From Pseudopedobacter sp. (lineage in GTDB: Bacteria > Bacteroidota > Bacteroidia > Sphingobacteriales > Sphingobacteriaceae), in contig JACMNZ010000215.1 in NCBI GenBank assembly GCA_014378285.1, forward strand, positions 1 through 8,449: a DNA stretch of 8,449 nt, written 5' to 3'. The notes below the pieces were generated by a model. It searched no databases. It saw nothing but the letters and a program-made list of their open reading frames with translations, and was not told where the DNA came from. Both the position numbers and the translations under genes were made by a program. This document shows positions 7,095-8,449 of the stretch, in pieces (within the stretch, counting starts at the first letter, position 1; each line of letters opens with the position of its first letter).

Positions 7095-7107
7095 TTAGGT
7101 TTATAAT
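7095..7107 (-). promoter_or_regulatory. Shared 13-nt leader motif, esterase copy
   Basis: ATTATAAACCTAA on the minus strand, 15 nt before the esterase ATG, is identical to the copy before the transporter (5420-5432). Distance to the start codon differs between the two genes (3 against 15 nt). That argues against a ribosome-binding role and fits a transcription-start or leader element better. Confidence 0.35.
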
Positions 7108-7212
7108 CTGGTTAAGTAGGAATATGTCTAAATTAAATAAATATTTGATAATATTTGGGATAAGGATTATTTTCTCTTTTGCAGACCCTTCTTATGTTCA
7201 AAAGATAACCAT

Positions 7213-7254
7213 CCAAAAAAATTATGATCAATATCGATAAGCCAAAAAAATTAT
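7213..7254. repeat. Pair of 13-nt direct repeats upstream of the recombinase
   Basis: CCAAAAAAATTAT occurs at 7213-7225 and again at 7242-7254, a period of 29 nt. Each copy is preceded by GATAA within a few bases (7204-7208 and 7236-7240). They lie in the 226-nt gap between the divergent esterase and recombinase genes. They could be recombinase arm-type sites or regulator sites, but low complexity (A7) makes chance similarity possible. Confidence 0.35.
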
Positions 7255-7263
7255 TTTTTAATT

Positions 7264-7278
7264 TACTGAATTTCAGTA
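7264..7278. promoter_or_regulatory. 15-nt palindrome before the recombinase gene
   Basis: TACTGAA-T-TTCAGTA is a perfect 7+1+7 palindrome ending 27 nt before the recombinase ATG. It is compact enough to bind a dimeric regulator or the recombinase itself, and its placement in the likely promoter region suggests an operator. No regulator gene is in the window to pair it with. Confidence 0.35.
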
Positions 7279-7305
7279 TGTTTATCACAGATTTAAACTG
7301 ATGCA

Positions 7306-8352
7306 ATGAGTGTTGAAGCAAAGCTAATTTCCCACAAAAACAAGAAACGTATTGCTGTTTGGTATCCTAACCAACAAGAGCTGATCACTAGGTTTAGAAA
7401 ACTAGAAGATGCTAAATGGAGTGCCAGTTTGCAGGTTTGGCATTTGCCGGATACTACGGAGAATAGGTTAAAGTTTGATTTAGAGCCTATACCAAGACAT
7501 CCACATATCAATTTTGATAAGATACAAGAGATAGAAAGCTTTAAGAAGTATTTAAACACTAAAAGATACAGCCCAAATACTGTAAAAACATACGCCGAAG
7601 CTTTACAAACCTTTCTTTTATTTTATAACGATAAGGAAGTTAAAAAAATAGATAATAAAGATGTAGTGGAATTTTATAACGGTTATATTTTAGAGAAAAA
7701 GTTATCGATATCTTTCCAAAACCAGATTATTAATTCGATTAAGTTATATTTTAGAACGATAAAGGAAACTGCCATCATCATAGAAAAAATATATAGACCT
7801 AAAAGAGAAAAACTTTTGCCTAATGTATTGAGTAAGGAAGAGGTAAAAAAAATATTAGAAGCACATAGTAACGTGAAACATAAAACCATGCTCTGTATGA
7901 TTTACAGTTGTGGCTTAAGAAGAAGCGAACTGATTAACCTAAAACCACAAGATATTGATAGCAAAAGAGGCGTGGTAATTATTAAACAAGCAAAGGGAAG
8001 AAAAGATAGGATTGCGCCATTATCGCCCAATATTTTATTAATGTTGAGGGAATACTATAAAACGCATAAACCTTTAACCTATTTATTTGAAGGACGTGAG
8101 GTTGGCAATAAGTACGATGAAAGAAGTTTAAGCGAGGTTTTAAAACAGGCTGTTGTTAAAGTTAATATAAAGAAACCTGTAAGCCTGCATTGGTTGCGAC
8201 ATAGCTATGCTACTCATTTACTGGAAAGCGGAACAGATTTAAGATATATTCAAGAAATTTTGGGTCATAAAAGTAGCAAGACAACTGAAATTTACACACA
8301 TGTAAGTACAAAAAGTTTACAAAAAGTTAAAAGTCCTTTCGATGATTTATAA
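7306..8352 (+). CDS. Tyrosine recombinase/integrase with N-terminal accessory module
   Basis: Site-specific DNA recombinase of the XerC/D-phage integrase superfamily, 348 residues. Residues 1-58 form a small module (IAVWYPNQQELITRFRKL followed by KWSASLQVWHLPDT) typical of many Bacteroidota integrases; its spaced W-S-x-W-P pattern recalls HARP-like DNA-binding folds. Residues 73-160 are the SAM-like core-binding domain (KRYSPNTVKTYAEAL). The catalytic domain has Arg205 (GLRRSEL), Lys230 (KGRKDRIAPL), His295 and Arg298 (HWLRHSYATHLL), His321 (LGHK) and nucleophile Tyr330 (IYTH), so it should be active. The end, VKSPFDDL, resembles integron integrases, but their extra insertion before the HxxR box is missing. 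ATG 7306 is chosen because the ATG at 7301 meets a stop at once. The gene is divergent from the esterase; no other mobile-element gene is visible. Confidence 0.93.
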   Translation: MSVEAKLISHKNKKRIAVWYPNQQELITRFRKLEDAKWSASLQVWHLPDTTENRLKFDLEPIPRHPHINFDKIQEIESFKKYLNTKRYSPNTVKTYAEALQTFLLFYNDKEVKKIDNKDVVEFYNGYILEKKLSISFQNQIINSIKLYFRTIKETAIIIEKIYRPKREKLLPNVLSKEEVKKILEAHSNVKHKTMLCMIYSCGLRRSELINLKPQDIDSKRGVVIIKQAKGRKDRIAPLSPNILLMLREYYKTHKPLTYLFEGREVGNKYDERSLSEVLKQAVVKVNIKKPVSLHWLRHSYATHLLESGTDLRYIQEILGHKSSKTTEIYTHVSTKSLQKVKSPFDDL

Positions 8353-8449
8353 AATTTATATATTAGAGCAAAAAATGCAGTCGAACCCCCACAAGCCAAC
8401 CAAAATAGCGATGTTAGAGAGGGTTTATAGGACATATATATAAGTTAGC
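8353..8449. other. Downstream flank of the recombinase, cut by the window end
   Basis: Ninety-seven nt follow the recombinase stop. No terminator hairpin with a T-run is seen. GTTAG occurs twice (about 8413 and 8444), and a short open frame of 22 codons from ATG 8375 has no recognisable product. If the recombinase has an attachment site beside its gene it may start here, but the window ends too soon to judge. Confidence 0.3.

Noticed and set aside
7133..7559. Small minus-strand open frames overlapping the recombinase 5' end
   Set aside because: Mostly antisense to the recombinase or in its AT-rich upstream region, with low-complexity products.
7306..8352. Integron integrase (IntI)
   Set aside because: The C-terminal VKSPFDDL is similar, but the family-specific insertion between the Lys box and the HxxR box is absent and no attC-like cassette array is visible.
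8375..8400. tRNA or tmRNA T-arm remnant (GGGGGTTCGACTGC on minus) as an att site
   Set aside because: The loop word resembles TTCGA, but the 3' side does not pair with the G-run and no acceptor stem or CCA is seen.
8375..8443. Short 22-codon open frame after the recombinase
   Set aside because: No family resemblance, no ribosome-binding site, and length expected by chance.
1..8449. CRISPR array or tandem repeat array
   Set aside because: No regularly spaced repeats of 20 or more nt were seen; the direct repeats present are short and occur only two or three times.

Overview
The window is AT-rich and looks like a chromosome segment from a member of the Bacteroidota, probably a Sphingobacteriaceae/Pedobacter-like or flavobacterial relative. 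The clues are a Bacteroidota-type proteorhodopsin, a 530-residue sugar MFS transporter of the kind seen in that phylum, a SASA-type acetylesterase, the characteristic N-terminal module on the tyrosine recombinase, weak Shine-Dalgarno signals, and two structured intergenic elements of a type I associate with these genomes. The assignment is an inference from protein and repeat character, not from a marker gene.

Layout: positions 1-417 hold no gene but carry two related, divergently oriented structured elements. Positions 418-3385 form a minus-strand phototrophy block, read as rhodopsin, then crtY, then blh. Rhodopsin is a DTE-type outward proton pump. crtY makes beta-carotene, and blh cleaves it to retinal, the rhodopsin chromophore. 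crtY and blh overlap by 4 nt (ATGA). A perfect 10-bp hairpin sits between rhodopsin and crtY and probably sets a high rhodopsin to low enzyme ratio. The upstream carotenoid genes (crtE, crtB, crtI) are not in the window, so lycopene must come from a locus elsewhere.

Positions 3386-3814 are a gene-free, very AT-rich rhodopsin upstream region with three copies of a palindromic octamer. Positions 3815-7079 hold two minus-strand carbohydrate genes: a secreted sialate O-acetylesterase-type enzyme and a FucP-like sugar/H+ symporter with extra membrane segments. They share an identical 13-nt 5'-leader motif, which suggests common control. A reasonable reading is that the esterase deacetylates a glycan or sugar outside the cytoplasm and the transporter imports a released sugar; the substrate cannot be read from the sequence.

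Positions 7306-8352 hold a plus-strand tyrosine recombinase with all catalytic residues, divergent from the esterase. Its upstream region carries direct repeats and a 15-nt palindrome.

The strongest point for follow-up is the rhodopsin. It has glycine (Gly139) where bacteriorhodopsin has Trp138 and green proteorhodopsin has Phe. This is the 'fenestration' position that lets xanthorhodopsin-type pumps bind a carotenoid antenna. The second is the pair of structured elements at the left edge.
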